64,000 bases of DNA from Arthrobacter sp. YN (lineage in GTDB: Bacteria > Actinomycetota > Actinomycetes > Actinomycetales > Micrococcaceae), in NCBI RefSeq assembly GCF_002224285.1, contig NZ_CP022436.1, positions 4,154,001-4,218,000 of the forward strand, read 5' to 3'. The position numbers and the translations under genes are program-made. Each line of letters begins with the position of its first letter. Position 1 is the stretch's first letter. This document shows, piece after piece, positions 9,279 through 16,965 of this stretch. Under the pieces are notes generated by a model. It was not told the origin of the DNA, did not search any database, and saw only the letters and a program-made list of their open reading frames with translations.

Positions 9279-10853
9279 TCAGACGCCCATCAGGGCGTTG
9301 ATGGGGCCGCGGGCGAAGTAGATGATGAAGCCTGCCGTGACCACCCACATGAGCGGGTGGACTTTCTTGGCCTTGCCCGACGCTGCGCTGATCACGGCGA
9401 AGGAGATGAACCCGACGCCGATGCCGTTGGCGATCGAGTATGTCAGCGGCATGGTCACGATGGTCAGGAACGCAGGGAGGGCGATCGAGAACTTGGTGAA
9501 CTTGATCTCGCGGATCTGCGCCATCATCATTGCACCCACCACCACCAGGGCTGCTGCCGCAACTTCCAGCGGCACCACCGAGGTGAGCGGCGTGAAGAAC
9601 ATCGACCCCAGGAACAACAGGCCGGTGACCACGGAGGCCAAGCCGGTACGGGCACCTTCGCCGATGCCGGCAGCGGAGTCGATGTACACGGTGTTGGATG
9701 AACCGGAGGTTGCGCCACCCACCACTGCACCCATGCCTTCAACAATGAAGGCCGACTTCAGCTTGGGGAACGTGCCATCCTTGTGTGCCACGCCTGCGCT
9801 CTTGGCCAGGCCTGTCATGGTGCCCATAGCGTCGAAGAAGTTGGTGAACACCAGGGTGAAGACCAACATGGTCGCAGCCAATCCGCCGATCCTGGCGAAG
9901 GAGCCGAAGAGATCGAACTGACCCACCAGGCTGAGGTCCGGGACGGACACCAACTGGCTGGACAGGATGGGTACGTTCAGGTGCCAGCCTCCGGGGTTGT
10001 CGGCGCTGCCTGGACCGATGCGGAACACGGCCTCGGCAACAGCGGCGAGGACAGTGGTGGCGACGATGCCGATCAGCAGGCCGCCTTGGATTTTGCGTGC
10101 CACGAGGATGCCCATGGTCAGCAGTCCGATGATGAAGACGAGGGTGGGGATGGAGGTGATGGAGCCGTTATCGCCGAGCTGGACCGGTGGCCCGCCCGTG
10201 GTGGCGCGGACAAAGCCGGAGTCGACAAAGCCGATGAAGGCGATGAACAAGCCGATGCCAACGGTGATGGCGGCCTTGAGCTCCTTGGGGACTGCCTTGA
10301 AGATCGCCGTCCGGGCGCCGGTGGCACCGAAGATGACAATCAGGATGCCGTTGATGACCACCAAGCCCATGGCTTCGGGCCACGTGACTTCCTGGATCAC
10401 CGCAACGGCGAGGAAGGAGTTAATGCCCAAGCCGGCCGCGAGGCCGAAGGGCAGGTTGGCGACGAGACCGAAAATAATGGTCATGACGCCGGCCGTCAGG
10501 CCCGTAACAGCGCCGACCTGTGCAGCTGAGAGCCAGCCGCCGGCGACGTCGGTGGGAGCGTTTTCGGCCGAGAAGCCGCCAAGGATCAGCGGGTTCAGGA
10601 TGACGATGTACGCCATGGTGAAGAACGTGACCAGGCCGCCGCGGAATTCGCGGGCCAGCGTGGATCCACGCTTGGAGATCTGGAAGAACTTGTCCAGGAA
10701 GGAGTTCGACACCGGGGGCTTCTTGTTGCCACCTGCCAAGCCGGTTGCCGTGTGCTTTGCTGCTGTGGGCTCTGCGCTGTCTCCCTGGGGAAAGAGCGCA
10801 GCCTGCTTCTCAGCTGCTGTCTGCTTCTCAGCGGAATTATCCAGGATTGTCAT
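9279..10853 (-). CDS. NCS2 family purine permease, AzgA/PbuG type
   Basis: A polytopic permease of the AzgA subfamily, which imports hypoxanthine, guanine or adenine with protons. After a hydrophilic Ala/Lys/Gln-rich N-terminus of about 55 residues the family signature REFRGGLVTFFTMAYIVILN appears, then LPFGLAAGLGINSFLAV, VLFTNFFDAMGT-like FTNFFDAMGTMTGLA and GATSGSSNTVYIDSAAGIGE, all AzgA landmarks. Around 12-14 membrane segments are evident. ATG at 10853 (GGTGG upstream) is preferred; GTG at 10862 adds three residues. It begins 15 bases after the deaminase stop, giving a deaminase-permease pair suited to guanine or hypoxanthine uptake feeding xanthine dehydrogenase. Confidence 0.93.
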   Translation of the reverse strand: MTILDNSAEKQTAAEKQAALFPQGDSAEPTAAKHTATGLAGGNKKPPVSNSFLDKFFQISKRGSTLAREFRGGLVTFFTMAYIVILNPLILGGFSAENAPTDVAGGWLSAAQVGAVTGLTAGVMTIIFGLVANLPFGLAAGLGINSFLAVAVIQEVTWPEAMGLVVINGILIVIFGATGARTAIFKAVPKELKAAITVGIGLFIAFIGFVDSGFVRATTGGPPVQLGDNGSITSIPTLVFIIGLLTMGILVARKIQGGLLIGIVATTVLAAVAEAVFRIGPGSADNPGGWHLNVPILSSQLVSVPDLSLVGQFDLFGSFARIGGLAATMLVFTLVFTNFFDAMGTMTGLAKSAGVAHKDGTFPKLKSAFIVEGMGAVVGGATSGSSNTVYIDSAAGIGEGARTGLASVVTGLLFLGSMFFTPLTSVVPLEVAAAALVVVGAMMMAQIREIKFTKFSIALPAFLTIVTMPLTYSIANGIGVGFISFAVISAASGKAKKVHPLMWVVTAGFIIYFARGPINALMGV

Positions 10854-10868
10854 GTCAGCCACCGGGCC

Positions 10869-11363
10869 CTAGTAGTCAATCCTGGAATCAAGCGTGTTCC
10901 ATGTGGTGAACGGCTGGAGGGCCGCCGGAGCCTGGGGGTCGCCCAGTTCCAGCTTGGCTACCGGCATCAGCGCGTCCCGGTTGTCGTTCTCGAAGTACTC
11001 GTAGAAGACAGCGTCGTCGAAGCCGACGGATGCGGCATCGTGACGGTCTGCGGCAAAGAACACGCGGTCAACGCGTGCCCAGAGTGCGGAAGCCAGGCAC
11101 ATGGGGCATGGCTCGCAGCTGGTGTAGAGGGTTGCTCCACTGAGATCGAAGGTCCCCAGTTCGCGGCAGGCGTTACGGATGGCCGTGACTTCTGCGTGGG
11201 CGGTGGGATCGTTCGTGGCGGTGACGCGGTTGACGCCTTCGAAGGCTCGTCCGTCCGCGGTGACAATGACGGCGCCGAACGGGCCCCCACTGTTGAGGAC
11301 ATTGGCTGTTGCCAGCTCAATGGATGTGGCCAGGAATTGCTCGGCCGTGACGGTTGTACTCAT
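10869..11363 (-). CDS. Guanine deaminase-like nucleoside/base deaminase
   Basis: A 164-residue zinc deaminase of the cytidine deaminase fold. His56 and Glu58 (HAE) and the PCPMC motif with Cys86 and Cys89 give the zinc ligands and the catalytic proton shuttle. Size, SGGPFGAVIV and the C-terminal FENDNRDALMPV resemble Bacillus-type guanine deaminases rather than tRNA adenosine deaminases. Conversion of guanine to xanthine would feed the xanthine dehydrogenase made from the genes downstream. It is the first gene of the minus-strand purine block. AAGGAAG precedes the ATG by seven bases and is part of a small inverted repeat at 11371-11390. Confidence 0.88.
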   Translation of the reverse strand: MSTTVTAEQFLATSIELATANVLNSGGPFGAVIVTADGRAFEGVNRVTATNDPTAHAEVTAIRNACRELGTFDLSGATLYTSCEPCPMCLASALWARVDRVFFAADRHDAASVGFDDAVFYEYFENDNRDALMPVAKLELGDPQAPAALQPFTTWNTLDSRIDY

Positions 11364-11786
11364 GTTGCGACTTCCTTAGTGCTGAGGAAGCCAGGTGACC
11401 TGTTTGGGGGCGCTACAGAGATGAGCTCCAGTTAGCTTGGTTACCAGGCTTCAGCATGTGCGATGAAGGTTAAGTTGCGCCTGGTAGATAGCTTCCCGAG
11501 GTCCGGGTGCCCGCCTTTGGCAGTTAGAGCGTAACACCAGCTTTGTGAGCCGCGCCATAGTTTTTTGAAAACTTAATTTCGTCATGCGAAATTAATGAGT
11601 GAGTGGGGTGGTGCAGGGGCTGGCGCCCGAATGTGACCGCAGGCACCCCGCGGGCGTTGACTGCCGCCGTCGAGCATTCTACGCTTTTCGGACTGGGCCG
11701 CGTTCTGACGGTCCGGCAACCTGGATCAGCAGACAGGGCCTAACTGAGCTGGAACGCGTACACGCCGACCAGACAAGGAACCTGTT
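11364..11786. other. Divergent control region between guanine deaminase and 8-oxoguanine deaminase genes
   Basis: 423 bases with no credible gene. It separates two divergent purine transcription units and so should carry both promoters. It contains CTTCCT/AGGAAG (11371-11390), the 11-bp palindrome CAGGTGACCTG (11392-11402) and the 23-bp inverted repeat at 11573-11595. An A/T-rich stretch around 11560-11597 stands out from the local high GC content. Confidence 0.7.
11573..11595. promoter_or_regulatory. Candidate operator TTAATTTCG-N5-CGAAATTAA
   Basis: A perfect inverted repeat with 9-bp arms and a 5-base spacer (TCATG). It sits in the A/T-rich part of the divergent purine region, 192 bases before the 8-oxoguanine deaminase start and 210 bases before the guanine deaminase start. 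Symmetry and size suit a GntR-, MarR- or IclR-type dimer. A partial TTAATTTC is also found at 16918-16925 before uricase. The regulator is not identified. Confidence 0.5.
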
Positions 11787-13130
11787 ATGACCCGTCTTTG
11801 GATCAAGAATCCGCTGGGAATTTTCACCGCAAACGACCTCGACGCCGGTGGCGGCCTGGTGGTTTCCGACGGGAAAATCGTAGAGCTGGTGCCGTCGGGC
11901 GGGCAGCCTTCTACTCCCGCCGCCGTTTTTGACGCCTCTTCCCACGTGGTTCTCCCCGGCCTCATCAACACGCACCACCACTTCTACCAAACCCTCACCC
12001 GTGCGTGGGGGCCCGTGGCCAACGCTCCCCTGTTCCCGTGGCTCCAGAATCTCTACCCGGTGTGGGCGCGATTGACGCCCCGGAGCCTTGAGCTTGCCGT
12101 GCAGGTTGCGCTGGCTGAGCTGCTGCTTTCCGGCTGCACTACCGCCGCCGACCACCACTACCTCTTCCCCGACGGCATGGAAGACGCAATCGACATTGAG
12201 GTTGCAGCCGTGCGATCCATGGGGATGCGGGCCACGTTGACCCGCGGCTCCATGACCTTGGGAGAGGACGACGGCGGGCTGCCGCCCAGGACCACGGTCC
12301 AGTCACCTGAGGCGATCCTTGCGGACAGCGAACGGCTGATTCGTCAGTACCACGAGACCGGAGACGGCGCCGTTGTGCAGATAGCGCTGGCCCCCTGCTC
12401 GCCCTTCTCGGTGACCAAGGAGATCATGGCCGAGAGCGCCGCCATGGCCGAACGGTTCGATGTCCGGCTGCACACACACCTCGCCGAAACCATCGATGAA
12501 GAAGACTTCTGCCGGTCCATGTTTGGACTGCGGACCGTTGATTATTTGGAGTCCGTGGGTTGGTTGGGCAACCGGACCTGGCTGGGGCACGGCATCCACT
12601 TCAACGACGAGGAGATCGCCAGGCTGGGAGCCGCGGGCACCGCCGTTGCGCATTGCCCCACCTCCAACATGCGCCTGGCCTCCGGAACCGCGAGGGTCCT
12701 TGAACTCGAGGCTGCTGGTGTTCCCGTAGGGCTGGGAGTGGACGGATCGGCGTCGAACGATGCCTCCAACATGATCCTCGAAGCCCGGCAGGCACTGTAT
12801 TTGCAGCGGCTTCGTTACGGCGCCTCCGTTCCCGTGGAACGCGCGCTCGGCTGGGCCACCCGTGGATCGGCTGCGGTTTTGGGTCGCTCCGATCTTGGGC
12901 AGCTGGCTCCAGGGATGCAGGCCGATTTGGCCTTGTTCAAGCCAGACTCCTTGCGGTTCTCGGGCAGCCACGACCCCGTCGCTGCGTTGCTGCTCTGTGG
13001 GGCGGACCGTGCTGACCGGGTGATGGTGGGCGGTGTTTGGAGGGTTGTTGACGGCGCGATTCCGGGGCTGGACGTCGCCGGGCTGATTGCTGAGCACTCG
13101 GCGGCGGCACGGAAGTTGGTTGCGGGGTAG
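11787..13130 (+). CDS. 8-oxoguanine deaminase (amidohydrolase family)
   Basis: A 447-residue metal-dependent hydrolase that would convert 8-oxoguanine to urate plus ammonia. Metal ligands are visible in NTHHHFYQTLTR (His63-65), RLHTHLAET, GHGIHF and the aspartate of GVDGSASNDASN. These sequences match the 8-oxoguanine deaminase branch of the AtzB/TrzN/SsnA-like amidohydrolases, and product urate fits the uricase downstream. Triazine or other aminohydrolase activity is an alternative that motifs cannot exclude. The ATG at 11787 follows AAGGAACCTGTT. Transcription is divergent from the guanine deaminase block. Confidence 0.87.
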   Translation: MTRLWIKNPLGIFTANDLDAGGGLVVSDGKIVELVPSGGQPSTPAAVFDASSHVVLPGLINTHHHFYQTLTRAWGPVANAPLFPWLQNLYPVWARLTPRSLELAVQVALAELLLSGCTTAADHHYLFPDGMEDAIDIEVAAVRSMGMRATLTRGSMTLGEDDGGLPPRTTVQSPEAILADSERLIRQYHETGDGAVVQIALAPCSPFSVTKEIMAESAAMAERFDVRLHTHLAETIDEEDFCRSMFGLRTVDYLESVGWLGNRTWLGHGIHFNDEEIARLGAAGTAVAHCPTSNMRLASGTARVLELEAAGVPVGLGVDGSASNDASNMILEARQALYLQRLRYGASVPVERALGWATRGSAAVLGRSDLGQLAPGMQADLALFKPDSLRFSGSHDPVAALLLCGADRADRVMVGGVWRVVDGAIPGLDVAGLIAEHSAAARKLVAG

Positions 13131-13148
13131 GTTTCGGTTCCCCCTTGC

Positions 13149-13219
13149 GCGAAATCGCCGGAACGCTGCCACTTCGCAGGGAACGTTCCGGCGATTTCGC
13201 ACTATTCCGGCGATCTCGC
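13149..13219. repeat. Interspersed palindromic repeat, family 2, copy a
   Basis: GCGAAATCGCCGGAAC (13149-13164) and GTTCCGGCGATTTCGC (13185-13200) are perfect complements with a 20-base loop. A further half copy, ATTCCGGCGATCTCGC, lies at 13204-13219. The element sits between the convergent ends of the 8-oxoguanine deaminase and lipoprotein genes. Related elements are at 26383, 27334 and 33719. Confidence 0.88.
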
Positions 13220-13237
13220 TGCCGACCGCCAGTTGTA

Positions 13238-14851
13238 TCAGATCGTGATCTTGTAGATGTGATGCGTGTACTCGTTGGCGAACGAGTCTGTGAACTTTCC
13301 GTTCTGGACAGAGATGGTGCGGTTCTCGCCTACAACCTCCACCTGCGTACCGGTTATCCCTGCCGGGAGGGTGAACGTCTTGGAACCTGTACCGCCGTTC
13401 ACGCCGATGCCTGCGAAGAGGTAGGCACTTCCATCCTTCGCCTTGAGCATCGTGTCCGTGCCCGCGGCGCCTGCGTCCCACACATAACTCTGCGTGTTGA
13501 GTACAGGTGCCAGGGACTGGATACCGGCAAGTGCGGTCTTGATCTTTGCCTTCCGGTCAGCCGGCGCCTGAACCAGTGAATACGTCCCGAAGCCCGCCTG
13601 GCCATTGTTGTTGTGCTGGAAGATACTGATCCCGCGTGCCTCATGGATGATGCCTGACCACATAGCGCCCTCCATCTGCTCCGGTGTGATGGTGCGGTCA
13701 TTGGAGGCATTCAGGAACGGGCGTGCCGACTCAACGAAAATCCAGTTCGGATGGATACCCGGTGCCGACTGGAACTTCCGCATCTGGTCAATCTGCCAGC
13801 CGTAGGCCGCCGAGGTAGCAGTGTTCGCACCCTCTGGCCATGCCGGCGTCCGGTTCAATTCATCCTGTAGATCCGCCCGCGCGTACATGTAATTGTCAAC
13901 GGAGGCCGCATCAACCGCGGCCATGAAGTCGTCCATCAGACCTGGCGCCCAATAAGTGCCGAGGATGCCCTTGGAGTAGTTGGCGAACGCAAACCTGCCA
14001 TCATTGAAGCCACGGATCTGGGCCACTTTGTCCTTCATCTGCTGAAGGTTCTGTTCATACGTTGAACCGTTGCAGCCGAGCCCCAGCATGTCGCACTCGT
14101 CATAGGTGTCCCAGCCCACCACATTCGGGTTGCTGCCCACTTCAGTCCGGGACCATTCCGTTCCCGCGATGACCAGCATTCCCGTGTTCGTAATGGACGC
14201 CATCGTGGAGCCGTCATGTTCGGCGTTCTGATAAACGTTCACGCCGATGTCCTTCAATTGGGTGGCGTGCTCAGGTTTGCCGTAATAGACGCTGATGGGG
14301 AACAGGTTGGGGTTGTTGAGCTTCGCTGCGCCGGGGAACTTTGCCCAGTACGCAGGGCCGCCATCCCAGGGAATCCGCGCCAGGTTGGCGAGACTACCGG
14401 TGCCCGGGGTGGTGGGGGTTGGGGTTGCCGTTGGGGTTGCCGTGGCCGTCGGGGACGGGGTGGGCGTTGGGGTTGCCGTCGGCGTTGGGGACGGGGTGGG
14501 CGTTGGGGTGGCCGTCGGGGTCGGGCCAGCCGTCGTCGCACTCGGCGTCGGCGTCGGCGTCGGGCTTGCGGACATGGCCGTCGGCGTCGGCGTCGGGCTT
14601 GCGGACGTTGGAGTCGGGGTTGCAGTGGGGGTTGCGGTGGTCACGCTCGGCGTCGGCGTCGGCGTCGGGCTTGCGGACGTGGCCGTCGGCGTCGGCGTCG
14701 GGCTTGCGGACGTTGGAGTCGGGGTTGCCGTGGTCGCAGGAGGCGACGACGTAGGTGCCGTGATGGTTGTCGTCGGTGTCGGCGTCGGCGTCGTGCACCC
14801 GGCGAGGGCCAACGCAATCACCGCCCCAAGCATTGAGACCTTGAGTTTCAT
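13238..14851 (-). CDS. Secreted lipoprotein with Pro/Thr-rich stalk and putative glycoside-hydrolase-like domain
   Basis: The ATG at 14851 has AAAGGA upstream and begins a lipoprotein signal: MKLKVSMLGAVIALALAGC, with LAGC as the lipobox. About 140 residues of TPTPTP/TSASP repeats follow, a typical cell-wall-spanning stalk, probably glycosylated. The remaining roughly 380 residues form a globular domain beginning near GTGSLANLARIPWDGGPAYW, with WDTYDECDMLG, VDNYMYARADL, NWIFVESARPF and GISIFQHNNNG. The order of strand-ending acidic/aromatic motifs recalls TIM-barrel glycoside hydrolases, but no family is firmly recognised. A short beta domain closes the protein. It sits alone between purine genes and a decayed locus. 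Confidence 0.72.
   Translation of the reverse strand: MKLKVSMLGAVIALALAGCTTPTPTPTTTITAPTSSPPATTATPTPTSASPTPTPTATSASPTPTPTPSVTTATPTATPTPTSASPTPTPTAMSASPTPTPTPSATTAGPTPTATPTPTPSPTPTATPTPTPSPTATATPTATPTPTTPGTGSLANLARIPWDGGPAYWAKFPGAAKLNNPNLFPISVYYGKPEHATQLKDIGVNVYQNAEHDGSTMASITNTGMLVIAGTEWSRTEVGSNPNVVGWDTYDECDMLGLGCNGSTYEQNLQQMKDKVAQIRGFNDGRFAFANYSKGILGTYWAPGLMDDFMAAVDAASVDNYMYARADLQDELNRTPAWPEGANTATSAAYGWQIDQMRKFQSAPGIHPNWIFVESARPFLNASNDRTITPEQMEGAMWSGIIHEARGISIFQHNNNGQAGFGTYSLVQAPADRKAKIKTALAGIQSLAPVLNTQSYVWDAGAAGTDTMLKAKDGSAYLFAGIGVNGGTGSKTFTLPAGITGTQVEVVGENRTISVQNGKFTDSFANEYTHHIYKITI
14537..14735. repeat. Duplicated repeat block encoding the Pro/Thr stalk
   Basis: Inside the lipoprotein gene a unit of about 100 bases, containing CGTCGGGCTTGCGGAC twice, occurs at about 14537-14644 and again at about 14645-14735. 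It is built from shorter GGCGTC steps. Such blocks expand and contract by slippage, so stalk length is likely to vary between strains. Confidence 0.75.
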
Positions 14852-15229
14852 GACATGTTCCTTTGGGGAAGCAGCCACACATTAGGCTGCTGCGGCGCCG
14901 GATCCCCACGCCCGGCTCGTTTTGTCTCCTGCCAAGGCAGGGATTTTAGCCAGGGTGAACGTCCTGGCAGAGCTCGATGACGAGCATCAATTTTTACTCG
15001 ACATGCTGCGGTGCGACGCGTGCGGGCCATGTGTCCGGCGCCATCGAGCGAGCAAGCGCAACCCGTCAGTCAGGGCTGCAACGACCTTGAAGACCCAAAA
15101 GGGTGGCCGTCAGCCCAGCTTACGTGAAGCCCTCAGCGCCCCGCTGATTGTTACGCAGATCACATTCCACCATTTCGATGCTTCGCTGCGCACCAGACGG
15201 TAGGAGTCGTCTAATGCGCAGGGAGTCAT
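14852..15229. other. Intergenic region upstream of lipoprotein gene
   Basis: 378 bases without a supported gene. A small perfect hairpin CCTGCC-AA-GGCAGG at 14928-14941 is followed by GATTTTAG on the plus strand, but no plus-strand gene precedes it. A 93-codon plus-strand frame (14922-15203) has no ribosome site and no recognisable sequence and is not accepted. Confidence 0.55.
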
Positions 15230-16164
15230 CTATCCGGCTGCGCGAAGGGCCCGCAGCACGCGAATCTTAAACTCCTGCTCCTGGAACAGGTCCCGCCACT
15301 TGATGCGAATGAACGTCCACCCTTCCTCCATTAGCGCCTTTTCGCGCTGCCGTTCCCGAAAAATGACCTCTTCCGTTGGCGCGTAGTCGAAGTACTTCAC
15401 CCTGCCGTCGAACTCCATGGCCAACTTCTTGTCGCGCCACGCGAAGTCCAAGCGATGCTTTCCTTCGGTTGTTCGAACTTCCACCTGAAGTTCTGGTGGC
15501 TCAATGCGGAGTCGCACGAGAAGTTCCCGACTTAGAGTCTCGCCCGGAGACTCGGAGCGGGCATCGGCATTCTTCACAGCGCGTCGCAGCGAAAGCACTC
15601 CGTTTCTGCCCGACAGAGCTGCGCATCATTACGCTAGCTTCGTCGCATCCGCACCAATTCGGAGGGCATGGTCCATCAAGACAAGGCTCTGCCGGTAGTC
15701 CAACATCAGGCAACAGTCCACCACTGTCCGCTCCAGCGAAGTACACGGCAGCCCGTCCACGAGGACCACCTCGCCCTCCCCAAGCACTCTGGAATGGGCC
15801 ACCACATCGCGGCCATGCGAATTCGGCGCCGGCGTCTTCTTCTGCGTGATGTGTGCACGGTCATCAACACCCCACAGGAACAGGCGATGGAGGCGGGCAG
15901 CGGATGTATGGCTGTAGACTAAGCCACCACTCGACGTCGTGAGTGTCCCGTGGGCGTGCGCGGCGATCAGTTGCCGGCTTCGAACCCGTGGTTTTGCGCC
16001 GCCCAGGTGCGTTCACGGATGTAGCACCCCCGGCGGAGCCTCACCAGTACGCCCCTTCGCACCAGGGCAGAGGTGGCCCGGGCATTGAAGCCTGCCTCAT
16101 TGAGCTGGCTCGTCCGCCACAAGTCCATGCCGGATGGAAGCTCCCTGGGAGCGGAATTAGTCAT
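15230..16164 (-). pseudogene. AbiEi-type winged-helix/DUF559 protein, decayed
   Basis: Three in-order pieces on the minus strand reconstruct one protein of about 310 residues. The N-terminal piece (from ATG 16164) reads MDLWRTSQLNEAGFN with the winged-helix segment SALVRRGVLVRLRRGCYIRE. A missing base near 15979-15990 shifts the frame; the next piece runs RQLIAAHAHGTLTTSSGG to LVLMDHALRIGADATKLA. In-frame TAA and TGA codons at 15629-15631 and 15626-15628 follow, then the same frame resumes with LSGRNGVLSLRRAVKNADAR and a DUF559 nuclease-fold domain (RLDFAWRDKKLAMEFDGR, ending RALRAAG). The layout is that of common actinobacterial AbiEi-antitoxin-like/DUF559 proteins. Two independent lesion types argue for genuine decay. 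Confidence 0.85.
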
Positions 16165-16341
16165 GAGCCAAGCTTCGCCACGCCCGCAAGCCCGGGAAAG
16201 GCGTGCACCGTCCTATGTGGAAAAGTCCATTTCGATGGCTTCCTGCCGGCTAGATGACTCCTAGCGTCTAATCTGCAGCGAGGCATCGAAACGGGGGCCC
16301 ACAGCAAACGGGCGCGGGCAGCAGGCAGAAGGCACGCAAAA

Positions 16342-16371
16342 GCGGGCGACACCTCCCCAGGTATCGCCCGC
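16342..16371 (-). terminator. Terminator of the 58-residue protein gene
   Basis: GCGGGCGA (16342-16349) and TCGCCCGC (16364-16371) form a perfect outer stem, with ACCT/AGGT pairing inside. Read on the minus strand the hairpin is followed by TTTT (16338-16341). It lies 48 bases after the stop codon of the small gene. Confidence 0.82.
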
Positions 16372-16418
16372 CTCGTTGGCTCTGTTGCGCAGAGTCCGCG
16401 CCCCGAAGATGCAGGGTC

Positions 16419-16595
16419 TCAGGGGCGCTGCCGGCCGAACACCGGGAGTGCGCGCAGCCAACGGGAGAACCCGCCAGCCTTGCGGTCACAGTCGGCCGGA
16501 ATGTAGAAGTCCGGATCTGTTGCACCGAAGGGCAGGTACAGCTCCTGACCGGGCGCCGGGAATTCCACGACGTTGTTCGTATCCTTCGAGTCCAT
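16419..16595 (-). CDS. Small protein, 58 residues, unknown function
   Basis: The ATG at 16593-16595 is preceded by AGGAGG with a five-base spacer, an ideal ribosome site, and the gene is closed by a good terminator on the same strand, so expression is credible although no family is recognised. The protein starts MDSKDTNNVVEFPAPGQELY, continues with GATDPDFYIPADCDRK and ends in the basic, aromatic segment WLRALPVFGRQRP. It has no signal peptide or membrane span and one cysteine. The N-terminal half is acidic and Pro-rich. It sits between the decayed AbiEi locus and the leader of the uricase gene, divergent from uricase. Confidence 0.6.
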   Translation of the reverse strand: MDSKDTNNVVEFPAPGQELYLPFGATDPDFYIPADCDRKAGGFSRWLRALPVFGRQRP

Positions 16596-16760
16596 CTGTT
16601 CCTCCTCTTTCTCATGCATGCAGTTTCCGCTCTTCGGAAAACTTTTATTGTTATGTGGAAAGTGTAGGCAGCCGGGAAACAACGCGTCAAGACCCCCAAC
16701 AACGTCACGCGAGTTGCCCCGGTCACATTTGGATGGTTCATAACGATCCTTCGGAACCCA

Positions 16761-16878
16761 TATACACAAGCCGAAATCATGCGCTACTCTCGAATGAGTT
16801 CGTGGCGTAGGTCACGTAACCTGAGAGCAGCAGGCAGGGTCGTAATGAGCTGGCATCAATGGATGTCGGCTCTTTTTT
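16761..16878 (+). ncRNA. Candidate leader RNA or small RNA with terminator upstream of uricase
   Basis: A TATACA at 16761-16766 could be a -10 element. About 80 bases further on is a strong plus-strand terminator: GAGCTGGCATC (16847-16857), loop AATG, GATGTCGGCTC (16862-16872) with two G-T pairs, then TTTTTT (16873-16878). No plausible gene precedes it on this strand. Between promoter and terminator lie small hairpins ACTC/GAGT (about 16786-16799) and AGGT/ACCT (16809-16822), and CTCTC/GAGAG could enclose the second. The uricase start is 88-94 bases downstream. It could be a transcription attenuator, a riboswitch or a separate small RNA. It matches no riboswitch class I know. Confidence 0.45.
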
Positions 16879-16931
16879 GTTGGGTCGGCTCCACCAGAAA
16901 CGCGGTGGAAACACGCGCTTAATTTCATTGA

Positions 16932-16947
16932 TGGAACGTAGGTTCCA
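16932..16947. promoter_or_regulatory. Candidate IclR-type operator before uricase
   Basis: TGGAAC-GTAG-GTTCCA is a perfect inverted repeat 18 bases before the uricase start. IclR-family regulators commonly bind TGGAA/TTCCA half-sites, and an IclR gene lies in the same island (20279-21049). The site is in a position to repress by blocking transcript elongation or initiation. The link to that regulator is inference. Confidence 0.45.
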
Positions 16948-16965
16948 CCTCACAGAAGTTGGGAT

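Noticed and set aside
12303-13481. A 392-codon minus-strand frame over the 8-oxoguanine deaminase gene
   Set aside because: It spans a gene end and a palindromic repeat, with His/Arg-rich composition and no motif.
14401-14800. A CRISPR-like array suggested by regular repeats
   Set aside because: The repeats are a coding Pro/Thr stalk without unique spacers; there are no cas genes.
14922-15203. A 93-codon plus-strand frame in the gap before the DUF559 remnant
   Set aside because: No ribosome site, no family, and a composition like the surrounding non-coding DNA.
15230-16164. A live AbiE-type toxin-antitoxin system
   Set aside because: The antitoxin-like gene is broken by a frameshift and two stops, and no AbiEii nucleotidyltransferase toxin gene is adjacent.
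16761-16878. A known purine, xanthine, guanidine or ZTP riboswitch in the uricase leader
   Set aside because: None of the conserved cores of these classes that I know is present; only generic hairpins and a terminator can be supported.
16783-16920. A 45-codon leader peptide (MRYSRMSSWRRS...) overlapping the terminator before uricase
   Set aside because: No ribosome site precedes its ATG and there is no run of regulatory codons linked to the hairpins.
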